Made by a program: the position numbers and the translations under genes
The notes under the pieces: generated by a model
What the model was told of the DNA's origin: nothing
The model's input: only the letters and a program-made list of their open reading frames with translations
Database searches by the model: none
DNA from: Streptomyces albidochromogenes
GTDB taxonomy: Bacteria > Actinomycetota > Actinomycetes > Streptomycetales > Streptomycetaceae
NCBI RefSeq assembly: GCF_005981925.1
Contig: NZ_VBVX01000003.1
Span: 1 to 64,000 of the forward strand
Direction of reading: 5' to 3'
Length of the DNA stretch: 64,000 nt
In this document: piece after piece, positions 54,821 to 64,000 of the stretch
Numbering within the stretch: the first letter of the stretch is position 1
Layout: each line of letters opens with the position of its first letter

Positions 54821-55213
54821 ATGACTGATCGCGTGGAATCGATGATGCAAGGTCTCCCCGGCGGCGGCGCCGAGCTCTCGGTGGTGCTGACCCTGCGGTG
54901 GGACGACGTGGCCGCGCTCGGCCGGGAGGCGAGCCGGCTGGCCGAGCAGCGCGGGGCGCCCGTGACGCTCGACGAGGCGGCCAGCCACCGGCTGCGCACC
55001 TGGTCGTCGGTCGCGAACGCGCCGGACGAGCGCAAGAGCACGGTGTCTCCACCGGGCCCGGCGCCTGCCGCGCTCACCGGCACTCCCGCCGCCGACCGGA
55101 CCAGGCCGCATGTGGGCCACCTGAGCGAGACCGCTCCGGTGGCCTCCATCCCGCAGCACGCCGCCCCGTCGACGCAGACCCCGGTGGGAGCGGGCGCCGC
55201 CGCGCACAGGTGA
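54821..55213 (+). CDS. Small hypothetical protein
   Basis: A 130-aa protein with ACAGGAGCGGAC upstream of ATG 54821; an extended frame to 54749 is less likely. The N-terminal half (ELSVVLTLRWDDVAALGREASRLAEQRGAPVTLDEAASHRLRTWSS) is ordered and helical. The C-terminal half is Pro/Ala/Thr-rich and disordered. I do not recognise a family. It is convergent with the PBP gene, with a very strong terminator between. Confidence 0.5.
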   Translation: MTDRVESMMQGLPGGGAELSVVLTLRWDDVAALGREASRLAEQRGAPVTLDEAASHRLRTWSSVANAPDERKSTVSPPGPAPAALTGTPAADRTRPHVGHLSETAPVASIPQHAAPSTQTPVGAGAAAHR

Positions 55214-55268
55214 ACAGCGCCCGCACGCCGGGCAGCCGCCGGTGGCGGGGGGTTCCCCGCACCACCCG

Positions 55269-55323
55269 CGCGCACGGAAGGGGGCCGGCGTCCGTCCAGG
55301 ACGCCGGCCCCCTTCCGTGCGCG
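55269..55323. terminator. Perfect 25-bp hairpin, bidirectional
   Basis: A 25-base arm starting at 55269 (CGCGCACGGAAGGGGGCCGG...) pairs without mismatch with 55299-55323 around the loop GTCCA. It is the longest perfect hairpin I found in the window and separates convergent genes. Confidence 0.9.
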
Positions 55324-55367
55324 GTCGCGGGGGTGCCGCTGCCACCGCGCACGAGGCGGCGCGGGTC

Positions 55368-57425
55368 CTAACGGGCCGCGGCGGACGCCCCGTCGCCTGC
55401 GTCGTCCGCTCCCGGCAGGGTCGCCGCCATGTACGACGACCACACCCGCAGCGGCAGGAAGTCGCCCCGCTCCACGCCCGGTCCGCCCGCCCCGGACAAC
55501 GGGAGCAGGGCGGCCTCACCCGGCCGGGTCCGGAAGACGGTCACGGCGGTCGACACTTCCTCGGTGTAGCCGACGAACCAGGCGGCCCGCAGCCGTTCGT
55601 CCGCGCCGGTCCGCCCGGCGGCCACCGGCCCCAGCGCGCGCAGTGTGCCGGGCTCCAGGGCGTCCACCGCGACGTCCCGCATCGCCCGCGACACCTCCCG
55701 GGCCACCTCCGTGTCGAGCACCTGCCGGCCGGGCGGCCGCTCCAGCCCCTCCAGGCGGGTGCCCCGGTAGGTGACCGACGTGACCGAGTACGGGTCCGTA
55801 CGCCGGCCGTCCTGCGCGAAGGTGGCGTACGCGTCCGCCATCCGTACGGCACTGGGCGTGGAGGTGCCTGCGGAGAACCGCCGCTCCAGGGGCGCCATGC
55901 TCTGCGGCAACAGGCCCGTACTGACCGCGAGATCACGCACCTTCGCCAGACCGACGTCCTCGCCGAGGCGGCTGTAGACGCCGTCGCCGTCGCCCACCAG
56001 CGCCTCGCGCAGGGTGGGCAGACCGGTGGCGAAGGGCAGGACACCGCCCGGGAGGGGGCCGCCGGTGCCCGCCCGCTCCTGGGGCGACAGCGGCGTCCCG
56101 GAGACCAGCGCGCCCGTCGCGTCGTAGAAACTGTCGGCGGACACCGGCGGCGGGGGCACGGCGCTCCCCGCCGACCGCACACCGTGCTGGAGCGCCGCCG
56201 CCAGGACGAACGGTTTGAAGGCCGCACCGACCGGCACCCCCGCCGTGTCGGCGTTGTTGGTGAAGTGCCGCGTCGCGTCGGGACCGCCGTACAGCGCCAG
56301 CACCGCCCCGTCGCCCGGGCGGACCGACGCGGCGCCGACCTGGACGTCGCGGTCGGTGCTCCGGCGTTCGGGGTCCAGCGTCCGGGCGGTGGCACTGTCG
56401 ACGCTCTGCCGCAGCCGCTCCACGCTGTCGCGGTCGAAGGTGGTGCGGATCCGGTACCCGCCGCGCCCCAGGTCCTCGGCGGTCAGCCCGGTGCGTTGCG
56501 CGATGTACTTGTTCGCCACGTCCACCAGGTAACCGGTCTGCCCCGACAGGCCGGTGGGCACGGACTGCCGGCGCGGCTCCGGGAACTCGGTGTACTCGGC
56601 CCGCTCCTGCCGCGACATGTGACCGAGCTCCACCTGCCGGTCCAGGACGTACCGCCACCGCGCCTGTGCCCGGCGGTGGTTCGCCTCGCTCAGGGACGGG
56701 TCGTAGTCCTGCGCCCCCTTGAGCAGCGCGGCCAGCAGCGCGGCGCGGCCGGGGTCGAGGTCCTTCGCGTCCATGCCGTAGTAGGCCCGCGCGGCGGCCT
56801 GCACCCCGTAGGCGTTGCGCCCGAACCAGCTGGTGTTGAGATACCCCTGGAGGATCTCCGCCTTGGACAGGGAGCGGGAGAGTTTGACCGACAGGCACAG
56901 TTCGCGCAGCTTGCGGTCAACGGTCTGCTCCGGCGTCAGGTAAGTGTTCTTCACGTACTGCTGCGTGATGGTCGAGCCGCCCTGGATCTGCCCCCCGCGC
57001 GCCATGTTCACCACCGCCCGGCCGACGCCCGCCACGGAGAAACCCGGGTCGCTGTAGAAGTCGGCGTTCTCCGCCGCGATCACGGCGTTCTGCAGGGAGG
57101 GCGGGATGTCGGACAGCGGGACGGCCTGCCGGTTGACCGCCCCGACGACGGCCATCTGCGTGCCGTCGGCCCAGTAGTACACGGTGGCCTCGGCGCGCGC
57201 GGAGGCGTTCACGTCCTCGATGCGCACGGTGGAGTACACGTAGGCGACCAGGGCGGCGACCGTACCGCAGCACAGCAGCAGCAGACCGAGCAGCTGGCGC
57301 CAGGACGGGACCAGCCGTGCCAGGCCGCGACGGCCCCGGCGCGGGTAGTCGACGCGCAACCGCCGGCCGACACCGGAAAGCCTGCGCGGCGCCGCCCCCA
57401 CGTTCCGTCCCATTCGACGCATCAC
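55368..57425 (-). CDS. Class A penicillin-binding protein with degenerate transpeptidase motifs
   Basis: A 685-aa membrane-anchored PBP; the transmembrane helix is near residues 45-66 (QLLGLLLLCCGTVAALVAYVYS). GTG 57425 or ATG 57422 is the start, with AAGGGGCGAG upstream. The GT51 transglycosylase domain is intact in its key boxes (AAENADFYSDPG with Glu119, QGGSTITQQYVKN at 148-160). The transpeptidase domain has lost its motifs: SxxK reads AAFK (401-404, Ser to Ala), SxN reads DGD (479-481), and KTG reads RTG (605-607). Glycan polymerisation may persist, but penicillin-sensitive cross-linking should not. It lies 73 bases downstream of the graspetide maturase on the same strand. Confidence 0.9.
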   Translation of the reverse strand: MMRRMGRNVGAAPRRLSGVGRRLRVDYPRRGRRGLARLVPSWRQLLGLLLLCCGTVAALVAYVYSTVRIEDVNASARAEATVYYWADGTQMAVVGAVNRQAVPLSDIPPSLQNAVIAAENADFYSDPGFSVAGVGRAVVNMARGGQIQGGSTITQQYVKNTYLTPEQTVDRKLRELCLSVKLSRSLSKAEILQGYLNTSWFGRNAYGVQAAARAYYGMDAKDLDPGRAALLAALLKGAQDYDPSLSEANHRRAQARWRYVLDRQVELGHMSRQERAEYTEFPEPRRQSVPTGLSGQTGYLVDVANKYIAQRTGLTAEDLGRGGYRIRTTFDRDSVERLRQSVDSATARTLDPERRSTDRDVQVGAASVRPGDGAVLALYGGPDATRHFTNNADTAGVPVGAAFKPFVLAAALQHGVRSAGSAVPPPPVSADSFYDATGALVSGTPLSPQERAGTGGPLPGGVLPFATGLPTLREALVGDGDGVYSRLGEDVGLAKVRDLAVSTGLLPQSMAPLERRFSAGTSTPSAVRMADAYATFAQDGRRTDPYSVTSVTYRGTRLEGLERPPGRQVLDTEVAREVSRAMRDVAVDALEPGTLRALGPVAAGRTGADERLRAAWFVGYTEEVSTAVTVFRTRPGEAALLPLSGAGGPGVERGDFLPLRVWSSYMAATLPGADDAGDGASAAAR

Positions 57426-57498
57426 AGATGCTCGCCCCTTTTCTGTACGATCACGGTCACCCTGCCGCTCCCTACTACGCGGGAAGGCCGGTCACCGT

Positions 57499-58437
57499 TC
57501 AGGGGGCCCCGGGCGCCGGCCGGGCCAGCCAGTCCGCCACGGCGCCCGCGATCGGCTGGCCGGTCTCCAGCTCCACGAAGCCGAACTGCCCGCCCTGGTT
57601 GCACTCCAGGAACCACCACACGTTCTCGGCGTCCTCGGCGAAGTCGAACGCCGCGAACGCGAGCCCCGCCAGGTCGGTGTACTCGCGTACGGCCCGGGCG
57701 ATGCGGTCGGGCACATCGACGGGCTCCCAGACGCCGCCGGTGTCGCCGTAGCGCCCGTCGACCTGCCCGGGCGCCGCGGCCTTCCGGGCGGCGAACATCC
57801 GGCCGCCGACGCTCGTCAGCCGGATGTCGGCGCGCTTGGGCACGTAGCGCTGCAGCAGCGTGGGGCAGGCCGCGACGCCGCCGAAGTCCGTGCCGGGCTC
57901 GACCAGGGCGGTGGGCAGGGCGATCGCGGGACCGTCGCGCGGCGGCCCCGAGAGTGACTTGACCACGACCGTGCCGTACTGCGCGGCGAACTGCTCGGCC
58001 ACGCGCGGGAAGGTGGTGACGACGGTGGGCGGCACGGCGAAGCCGCTCTGGTGGGCGAACCGCAACTGCCAGGGCTTGAGCCGGGCCTGTTCCGCCTGGC
58101 GCGGGTGGTTCATCCACCGCGCGGTGGTGGAGTACAGCACGCCGTGCAGCGCCTGTCCGGTCTCGGCGGTGAGCCAGCGCGACGGCTCGCCGGCGTGCGC
58201 CGCGGGCTCGCCGGGCCGCCGTACCCAGATGGAGCGCAGCGCCTCGGAGCTGACCACCCGTCCGTCGACCGACAGGTGGCAGTGGAAGTCGCCCCGTACG
58301 TACTCGGCCGAAAGCCCGGCGTCGTGGGGCAGATCGGCGGGGTCCAGGCGCACCAGCGGGACTCCCCGTTCGTGCAGCCCGGCCACCACCAGGTCCGTCG
58401 TGACGTCCTGGTGGCACGTCAGGATCAGTACGGTCAT
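57499..58437 (-). CDS. ATP-grasp ribosomal peptide maturase (graspetide-type)
   Basis: A 312-aa ATP-grasp ligase of the RimK-like RiPP group. ATG 58437 begins the conserved MTVLILTCHQDVTTDLVV. The pattern continues with GVPLVRLDPADLP and SIWVRRPGEP. The ATP-grasp core has GTVVVKSLSG, TLLQRYVPKRADIRLTSVGGRMFAARK, VREYTDLAGLAFAAFDFAED and WWFLECNQGGQFGFVE (metal-binding Glu/Asn). Such enzymes phosphorylate Asp/Glu side chains of a precursor and join them to Thr, Ser or Lys, giving ester- or amide-linked peptides. The precursor gene is 19 bases upstream. The usual companion methyltransferase is not adjacent. Confidence 0.93.
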   Translation of the reverse strand: MTVLILTCHQDVTTDLVVAGLHERGVPLVRLDPADLPHDAGLSAEYVRGDFHCHLSVDGRVVSSEALRSIWVRRPGEPAAHAGEPSRWLTAETGQALHGVLYSTTARWMNHPRQAEQARLKPWQLRFAHQSGFAVPPTVVTTFPRVAEQFAAQYGTVVVKSLSGPPRDGPAIALPTALVEPGTDFGGVAACPTLLQRYVPKRADIRLTSVGGRMFAARKAAAPGQVDGRYGDTGGVWEPVDVPDRIARAVREYTDLAGLAFAAFDFAEDAENVWWFLECNQGGQFGFVELETGQPIAGAVADWLARPAPGAP

Positions 58438-58456
58438 CGCGGAACGCGCCGGACGG

Positions 58457-58648
58457 TCAGTCGTCGAAGTGCGTCTGGGAACCCGCCGTCGACGTGGTGG
58501 TGCCGACGGCCAGCAGGAGCACCCGGTCGCTGATGGCGGGACGCCCGTCGGGCAGCAGGTTGAGCTGGAGAGCACTGCTGTAGTCGTACGGAACCGGTAC
58601 GTCCGGCACCGCGTTCTGCTGGGCGTAGTTCAACACGAACGGTCGCAT
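58457..58648 (-). CDS. Graspetide (ATP-grasp-modified RiPP) precursor peptide
   Basis: A 63-aa peptide with GAGGAG upstream of ATG 58648. It matches the putative ATP-grasp target family: N-terminal MRPFVLNYAQ, a leader segment LQLNLLPDGRPAISDRVLLL, and a conserved-looking tail VGTTTSTAGSQTHFDD. The tail is rich in Thr/Ser (ring hydroxyls) and closes with Asp-Asp (ring acids), so it is probably the core. No cleavage site can be assigned. The gene starts the operon and is followed by the maturase. A palindrome GTACAG-N4-CTGTAC lies upstream. Confidence 0.92.
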   Translation of the reverse strand: MRPFVLNYAQQNAVPDVPVPYDYSSALQLNLLPDGRPAISDRVLLLAVGTTTSTAGSQTHFDD

Positions 58649-58683
58649 GGAACGGGCTCCTCGTCGCCTGATCATCGAGCGGT

Positions 58684-58699
58684 GTACAGGGGGCTGTAC
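58684..58699 (-). promoter_or_regulatory. Palindrome GTACAG-N4-CTGTAC upstream of the graspetide precursor
   Basis: Perfect 6-bp arms around GGGG, 36-51 bases upstream of the precursor ATG, where an operator overlapping the promoter would lie. Its regulator is unknown. Confidence 0.45.
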
Positions 58700-58759
58700 G
58701 CACGGGCAAGGCCGAGGATTCAGCATCGGCGATGTGATCCGCGTCAGTACGCCGCTCCG

Positions 58760-59908
58760 CTACGCCCCGCGATCCGCCTCGGCCCACCGCAGCCTGAGAA
58801 ACCCGGCGGCGCCCGGATCCGGCTCCAGGCGCGTCGCGAACGGCTGCCCCGCCCTCGTCAGGGCCTCGCACAGCCAGTCGGCGTCGGCGGCCGGCGCGCG
58901 GCGCAGTGTCATCCGGCGGGCCAGCAGCGGGGCGACGCGCAGACCGGTCAGCTCGCCCGTACGCGCGTCGAGCGACGGGAAGTACAGCGGACGCAGGTCG
59001 TCCCGGTACCGCTCGTAGCCCCGGATGCCCTCGTAGTCGTCGATGAGGTCCCCGCAGCCGTACAGGACGAGCCTGCCGCGGTAGACCTCGATCGGGCGCG
59101 GGTGGTGCGAGGAATGGCCGTGGACGACGTCCACGCCGCCGTCGACGAGCCGTCGGGCGAAGGCGGTCTGGGCGGGCGGCACCGCGTACCCCCAGTTCGA
59201 CCCCCAGTGGATCGAGACGACCGTCAGATCGCCGTCCCGCCGCACGGCCCGCAGCCGCCGTACGAGTCCGTCCGCGGTGCGCCGGGAGAGGTCGGGCAGG
59301 AAGTCGACGCCCGGCCGGTCCGTCCCGGCCGCCCACCGCGCCGGAATCCCGCTGGTGGCCGACCCGCACGACAGTACGAGCACCCGTCCGCCGCCCCGTG
59401 TGGCGACGGCCGCCGGCCGCCGCGCCTCGGCCGCATCCCGTCCCGCTCCGGCGCGGGGGAGACCGGCGGCGCGCAGGACGTCCAGCGTCTCCTCCAGGCC
59501 GCGGCGGCCGAAGTCCAGGACGTGGTTGTTGGCGAGCACGCACACATCGGGCCGCGCCGCCGTCAGGCACGGGACGTTGTCCGGGTGCATCCGGTAGTTC
59601 ACGGCCTTGCCGGGGGCGAAGTCGTCGCTCGTCGTGACGCTCGTCTCCAGGTTGACGACGCGGACGTCCGGCGCCACGGCCTCCAGCACGTCCAGCGCCG
59701 CGCCCCACGGCCAGGTGAAGTGCACCGGCCACCCGGGGACCGTGCCGTGGGCGGCCTCGGCGAGTGCGACGTAGTCACGGGCGTCGCGGATGTACCCCTC
59801 CCGCAGCGCCGGGTCGCCGGGGTGCGGAAGGATCTGGTCCACGCCCCGGCCCGTCATCACGTCGCCGCTCAGTGCGAGCGTCACGGGAGTCTGGCCCACG
59901 CGCCCCAT
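58760..59908 (-). CDS. CapA-family protein (metallophosphatase-like)
   Basis: A 382-aa CapA/PgsA-like protein. The first conserved strand is VTLALSGDVMTGRGVDQIL, then VVNLETSVTTSD, CVLANNHVLDFGRRGLEETLDVL, IHWGSNWGY and VVHGHSSHHPRPIEVY. These are the metal-ligand motifs of the calcineurin-like CapA fold. ATG 59908 is used; GTG 59899 is possible because the SD is close to the ATG. CapA proteins take part in poly-gamma-glutamate synthesis or act as phosphatases. It is transcribed toward the graspetide precursor, 111 bases away, so it may or may not belong to that cluster. Confidence 0.88.
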   Translation of the reverse strand: MGRVGQTPVTLALSGDVMTGRGVDQILPHPGDPALREGYIRDARDYVALAEAAHGTVPGWPVHFTWPWGAALDVLEAVAPDVRVVNLETSVTTSDDFAPGKAVNYRMHPDNVPCLTAARPDVCVLANNHVLDFGRRGLEETLDVLRAAGLPRAGAGRDAAEARRPAAVATRGGGRVLVLSCGSATSGIPARWAAGTDRPGVDFLPDLSRRTADGLVRRLRAVRRDGDLTVVSIHWGSNWGYAVPPAQTAFARRLVDGGVDVVHGHSSHHPRPIEVYRGRLVLYGCGDLIDDYEGIRGYERYRDDLRPLYFPSLDARTGELTGLRVAPLLARRMTLRRAPAADADWLCEALTRAGQPFATRLEPDPGAAGFLRLRWAEADRGA

Positions 59909-59975
59909 TCTCCCACCGCGGGCTCCGTCCTCACCGGGCCGCTCGCCCGCGCCTCACTGCCCTGGGTCCCGCGCC

Positions 59976-60215
59976 TCACTGCCCTGGGTAGGGAGGCTGC
60001 CGCGCGTACGGATTGGGCTGGTACGGCGGCTGGTTGGGCTGGTTCCGCGGAGCCTGGGGGTAGGGCGGGCCCGGTTGCGCCTGCTGCTGGTACCCGCCGT
60101 ACCCGGGCGCCGCGGCGGCTCTCCCTCGGTTGCGGGCGACCACGATCACCGTGATGACGAGGCCCAGGACCACTACGGCCACGATGCCCGCACCGATGGT
60201 AATCAGCATTCCCAT
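59976..60215 (-). CDS. Small membrane protein with Pro/Gln-rich tail
   Basis: A 79-aa protein with one transmembrane helix (ITIGAGIVAVVVLGLVITVIVVA) at the N-terminus, a basic stop (RNRGR) and a low-complexity tail rich in Pro, Gln, Tyr and Asn (GYGGYQQQAQPGPPYPQAPRNQPNQPPYQPNPYARQPPYPGQ). ATG 60215 is used; ATG 60209 is an alternative. This layout recurs in Streptomyces. The function is unknown. The tail may bind proteins or wall material. Confidence 0.7.
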   Translation of the reverse strand: MGMLITIGAGIVAVVVLGLVITVIVVARNRGRAAAAPGYGGYQQQAQPGPPYPQAPRNQPNQPPYQPNPYARQPPYPGQ

Positions 60216-60335
60216 GGACTGTTTCCATCCTGAACGTCACTGGCGAGAGGGGTGGCGAACCGACCGGAGCGTGCCGACCGGCGCCGCGGCTCAGCGTACG
60301 TGATCGCCGGCCTCCTGCCGGGCGGGCCCGGCGCC

Positions 60336-60788
60336 TCAACGCCGGTAGAGGCCGACCAGGGTGCCCTCAGCCAGCTGCCGCCCCTCCACCGCCGCGTGCA
60401 CGTCCTCGGCGCTCACCTCGTCGGCCAGCTCGACGGGTTCCGAAAGCGCGTACAGACGGAAGAAGTAGCGGTGCGCGTCGTCGCCGGGAGGGGGCAGCGG
60501 GCCGCCCCAGCCCGACTCGCCGAAACCGTTCATCAGAGGCTGCCCGCCCGTCGGCGTCCGCCCCTCCTCCACGCCGCCGGACGCCGGGTCGATGCCCGTG
60601 ACGATCCAGTGCGCGAAGGTCCCCGACGGCGCGTCGGGGTCCTCGCACAGGAGCAGCAGCTCCGCCGTGCCCTGCGGCACGCCGGACCACGACAGGTCGG
60701 GGGAGACGTCGTCACCTTCCTTGGCGTAGCGGCGCGGGATGACCGCACCGTCGTCGAACGCGGAACTCCTGATCTCGATACCGGCCAT
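60336..60788 (-). CDS. YbhB/YbcL-family (PEBP) Raf-kinase-inhibitor-like protein
   Basis: A 150-aa cytoplasmic PEBP-fold protein. ATG 60788 begins the conserved IEIRSSAFDDGAVIPRRYAKEGDDVSPDLSW. The phosphate-binding pocket is visible in LLCEDPDAPSGTFAHWIVTGIDP and in GYGG-like GESGWGGPLPPPGDDAHRYFFRLYAL. The family binds phospholipids or nucleotides and has no firm enzymatic role in bacteria. It lies downstream of grpE by 77 bases on the same strand. Confidence 0.92.
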   Translation of the reverse strand: MAGIEIRSSAFDDGAVIPRRYAKEGDDVSPDLSWSGVPQGTAELLLLCEDPDAPSGTFAHWIVTGIDPASGGVEEGRTPTGGQPLMNGFGESGWGGPLPPPGDDAHRYFFRLYALSEPVELADEVSAEDVHAAVEGRQLAEGTLVGLYRR

Positions 60789-60865
60789 GCGTGAAGTGCT
60801 ACCCCGCCGCGGCGCGCGTCCGCCGAGCCGGTCCGCACGTTGCCTCGGGTGGCGCAACGGCGCCG

Positions 60866-61506
60866 CTACCCCGGTGGCCCCGCCGCCCCGGGCGGGCCCG
60901 CGAGGGGTTCGGCGACCGCTGTCTGGGCGGGCCGCAGCAGGTGGCCGCCGACCCGGTAGCCCGGCCGGAGAACCGCGGTGCAGGTGGGCCGCTCGACGGC
61001 GTCCGTCCGCCGGTACGAGACGGCCTCGTGCACGCAGGGGTCGAAGGCATCGCCCGCCGCGCCGAACGACTCGAGCCCCAGGGCCGCCAGTTCCGCCCGC
61101 AGCGCCCGGTCGACGCGCGCGAGGCCGTCGGACACCTCGCCCCGCTCGGCGGCCCCGGCCAGGGCGTCGAGCACCGGCAGGAGCCGGCCGAGCACGTTGG
61201 CCACGGCGATCTCGCGGACCGCGAGGCGGTCGCGGCGCACCCGCTTGCGGTAGTTGTCGTACTCGGCCTTCAGCCGTTGCAGGTCGGCGGTGCGCTCCCG
61301 CAGTTCCGCGTCGAGCGCCTCCTCGCGCGAGGGCGGCGGCGCGTCACCCGGGCCGGGGCCGGCCGGGGCGCCGGCGGCCCGCCGGGCCCGTTCCTCCGGC
61401 TGCGCGGCACGCCGCGGCAACGCGTCCGGGGAGCCGCCGCCGTGCCGCCCGTCCCGGACGAGCTCCAGCGGCGGAACCCGGTGGCCGGCCCTGCCGGTCG
61501 GGCGGT

Positions 61507-61510
<4 letters not shown>
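60866..61510 (-). CDS. grpE: GrpE-type nucleotide exchange factor (second copy type)
   Basis: A 214-aa GrpE homologue starting ATG 61510, overlapping the dnaK stop in ATGA. A basic Pro/Ala-rich N-terminal extension (residues 1-60) precedes the coiled coil ([52 protein letters not shown]). The C-terminal head shows [47 protein letters not shown]. It should release ADP from the linked DnaK. Main streptomycete operons run dnaK-grpE-dnaJ-hspR. Here no dnaJ or hspR follows, so this is an accessory set. Confidence 0.93.
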
Positions 61511-63396
<1,886 letters not shown>

Positions 63397-63415
63397 TGCC
63401 TTCTCCTCACCCTGC

Positions 63416-63577
63416 TCACCCGCTCACCCCGCGCTCCACCGGGTGGGGCGCGTCGGGGTGCAGCGCGCGCACGAGCCCGCGGTACGCCGAGGTGATCCGC
63501 CCGGCCGGGGCGATCGGCTCCACGCCCGGCACCGTGTAGGGGGCGGGCGCCCGGACGGCCGGGCCCAGCTCTGCCAC
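63416..63577 (-). CDS. 53-aa J-domain-like peptide with HPD motif ahead of dnaK
   Basis: A small ORF starting at GTG 63577 with GGGGAGGTGAGG upstream and ending 19 bases before dnaK. Residues 28-42 read [15 protein letters not shown], closely resembling helix II and the HPD loop of DnaJ (IKKAYRKLARKYHPD). Before it, [14 protein letters not shown] may stand in for the YxxLGV...A start of helix I. The peptide then stops soon after HPD ([11 protein letters not shown]), so helices III and IV are absent. The placement right before dnaK, within the same promoter unit, supports function. It could stimulate DnaK, or be a decayed dnaJ remnant. Confidence 0.7.
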   Translation of the reverse strand: MAELGPAVRAPAPYTVPGVEPIAPAGRITSAYRGLVRALHPDAPHPVERGVSG

Positions 63578-63633
63578 TGCCCTCACCTCCCCGCTCTGAC
63601 CTGCGGATATGGAGGAAACCCTCTTCAGAATCC

Positions 63634-63662
63634 TGGATAAAACGCAACCACCCGCTTGTCAA
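63634..63662 (-). promoter_or_regulatory. Consensus promoter TTGACA-N17-TATCCA for the J-peptide/dnaK/grpE operon
   Basis: On the minus strand TTGACA is 63662-63657 and TATCCA 63639-63634, spaced 17. No CTTGAGT-type HAIR element for HspR is obvious nearby, unlike main streptomycete dnaK operons. Confidence 0.65.
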
Positions 63663-63754
63663 GACGCACGACGGGTGGACAGGTCGCCCGCTCAGGCGTT
63701 CCCTGGAGACACAGACCCACCGGTCCACCCCGCATCGTGAGCGAAGGGGGCGCC

Positions 63755-64000
63755 GTGAACGACACGTTCCTGGTCGGTGTTCACGCCACCGGCCCCGACA
63801 GCTGCCGGATCACCCTGGCGGGGGACCTCGACGTCGTCAGCGCGCCGGACCTCAGACAGGCCGTTCAGGCGGCCGTGGCCGGCCATCGCAGCGTCCTGGT
63901 GGACTGCCGGGGCCTGACGTTCTGCGACTGCTCGGGGCTCAACGCGCTGCTGGGCGCGGCCCGGGCGGCGAAGGCCGGCGGAGCCGACCTGCGGCTGTGC
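63755..64000 (+). CDS. STAS-domain anti-anti-sigma factor, 3' truncated
   Basis: The frame is open to the window end; 82 codons are visible from GTG 63755, which has GAAGGGGG upstream (GTG 63737 is an alternative). STAS features: CRITLAGDLDVVSAPDLRQAVQAAVA, then VLVDCRGLTFCDCSGLNALLGAARAAKAGGADLRL. The phosphorylatable Ser lies in DCSGL, where SpoIIAA has DSSGL. It should bind an anti-sigma kinase when dephosphorylated, and could be a client of one of the SpoIIE phosphatases in the window. It is divergent from the dnaK operon. Confidence 0.85.
   Translation, partial: MNDTFLVGVHATGPDSCRITLAGDLDVVSAPDLRQAVQAAVAGHRSVLVDCRGLTFCDCSGLNALLGAARAAKAGGADLRLC

Noticed and set aside
55242..57962. 906-codon frame antisense to the PBP and maturase
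   Set aside because: Spans several real genes on the other strand; Arg/Gln/Val-rich shadow.

Overview
The window is about 72% G+C by eye, with tightly packed genes, frequent GTG starts, strong GGAGG-type ribosome binding sites and long open shadows on the opposite strand. The gene content (geosmin synthase, subtilisin-inhibitor protein, NsdA-like regulator, DUF397, DUF5709, several SpoIIE-type phosphatases, Ku, YbdK-type ligases) fits a chromosomal segment of a Streptomyces. I saw no tRNA, rRNA, transposase, integrase or CRISPR array.

Layout. 1-2640: an OB-fold/Zn-ribbon protein (5' end cut off) with two thiolase-fold proteins, translationally coupled. 2734-4372: DUF397 protein, a conserved hypothetical and signal peptidase I. 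4434-6659: geosmin synthase. 6830-14591: secreted amidase, DUF1232 membrane protein, PHP/HhH protein, glutathionyl-hydroquinone-reductase-like protein, aminoglycoside-phosphotransferase-fold kinase and an NsdA-family regulator. 14715-19378: SpoIIE phosphatase, cyclophilin, YbdK-type ligase, Ku. 19464-23096: a type III PKS / methyltransferase / flavoprotein operon with a divergent UbiA prenyltransferase, probably making phenolic lipids or quinones. 23242-29394: CBM48-like protein, a second YbdK, a candidate small RNA, a TetR regulator with phased repeats, a DUF3048 lipoprotein and a second SpoIIE phosphatase.

29419-37601 is a secretome block: a ThuA/DUF1080/ricin protein, a PQQ-type sugar dehydrogenase with PKD and ricin domains (the two share a nearly identical ricin-coding block), a transglutaminase-like protein, a subtilisin inhibitor and a PHB-depolymerase-like esterase. 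37707-41088 is an ATP-grasp ligase / S15 hydrolase pair, the hydrolase carrying an apparent frameshift at its 3' end. 41177-49410 is a sugar regulon: a LacI regulator, ABC importer and GH1 beta-glucosidase, plus a separate oxidoreductase pair. The same 16-bp palindrome lies just downstream of the promoter of both operons.

49537-55213 holds a CBS protein, small charged proteins and a large SpoIIE phosphatase fused to an anti-sigma kinase domain. 55368-58648 is a graspetide-type RiPP locus: a 63-aa precursor, its ATP-grasp maturase, and a class A penicillin-binding protein whose three transpeptidase motifs are all substituted. 58760-63577 has a CapA protein, small proteins and an accessory dnaK-grpE operon preceded by an unusual 53-codon J-domain-like ORF with an HPD motif. 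The window ends inside a STAS-domain gene.

The most unusual items are the graspetide/degenerate-PBP locus, the micro J-protein ahead of dnaK, the ATP-grasp/S15 pair, the operator-linked sugar regulon, and the candidate small RNA at about 25068-25380.
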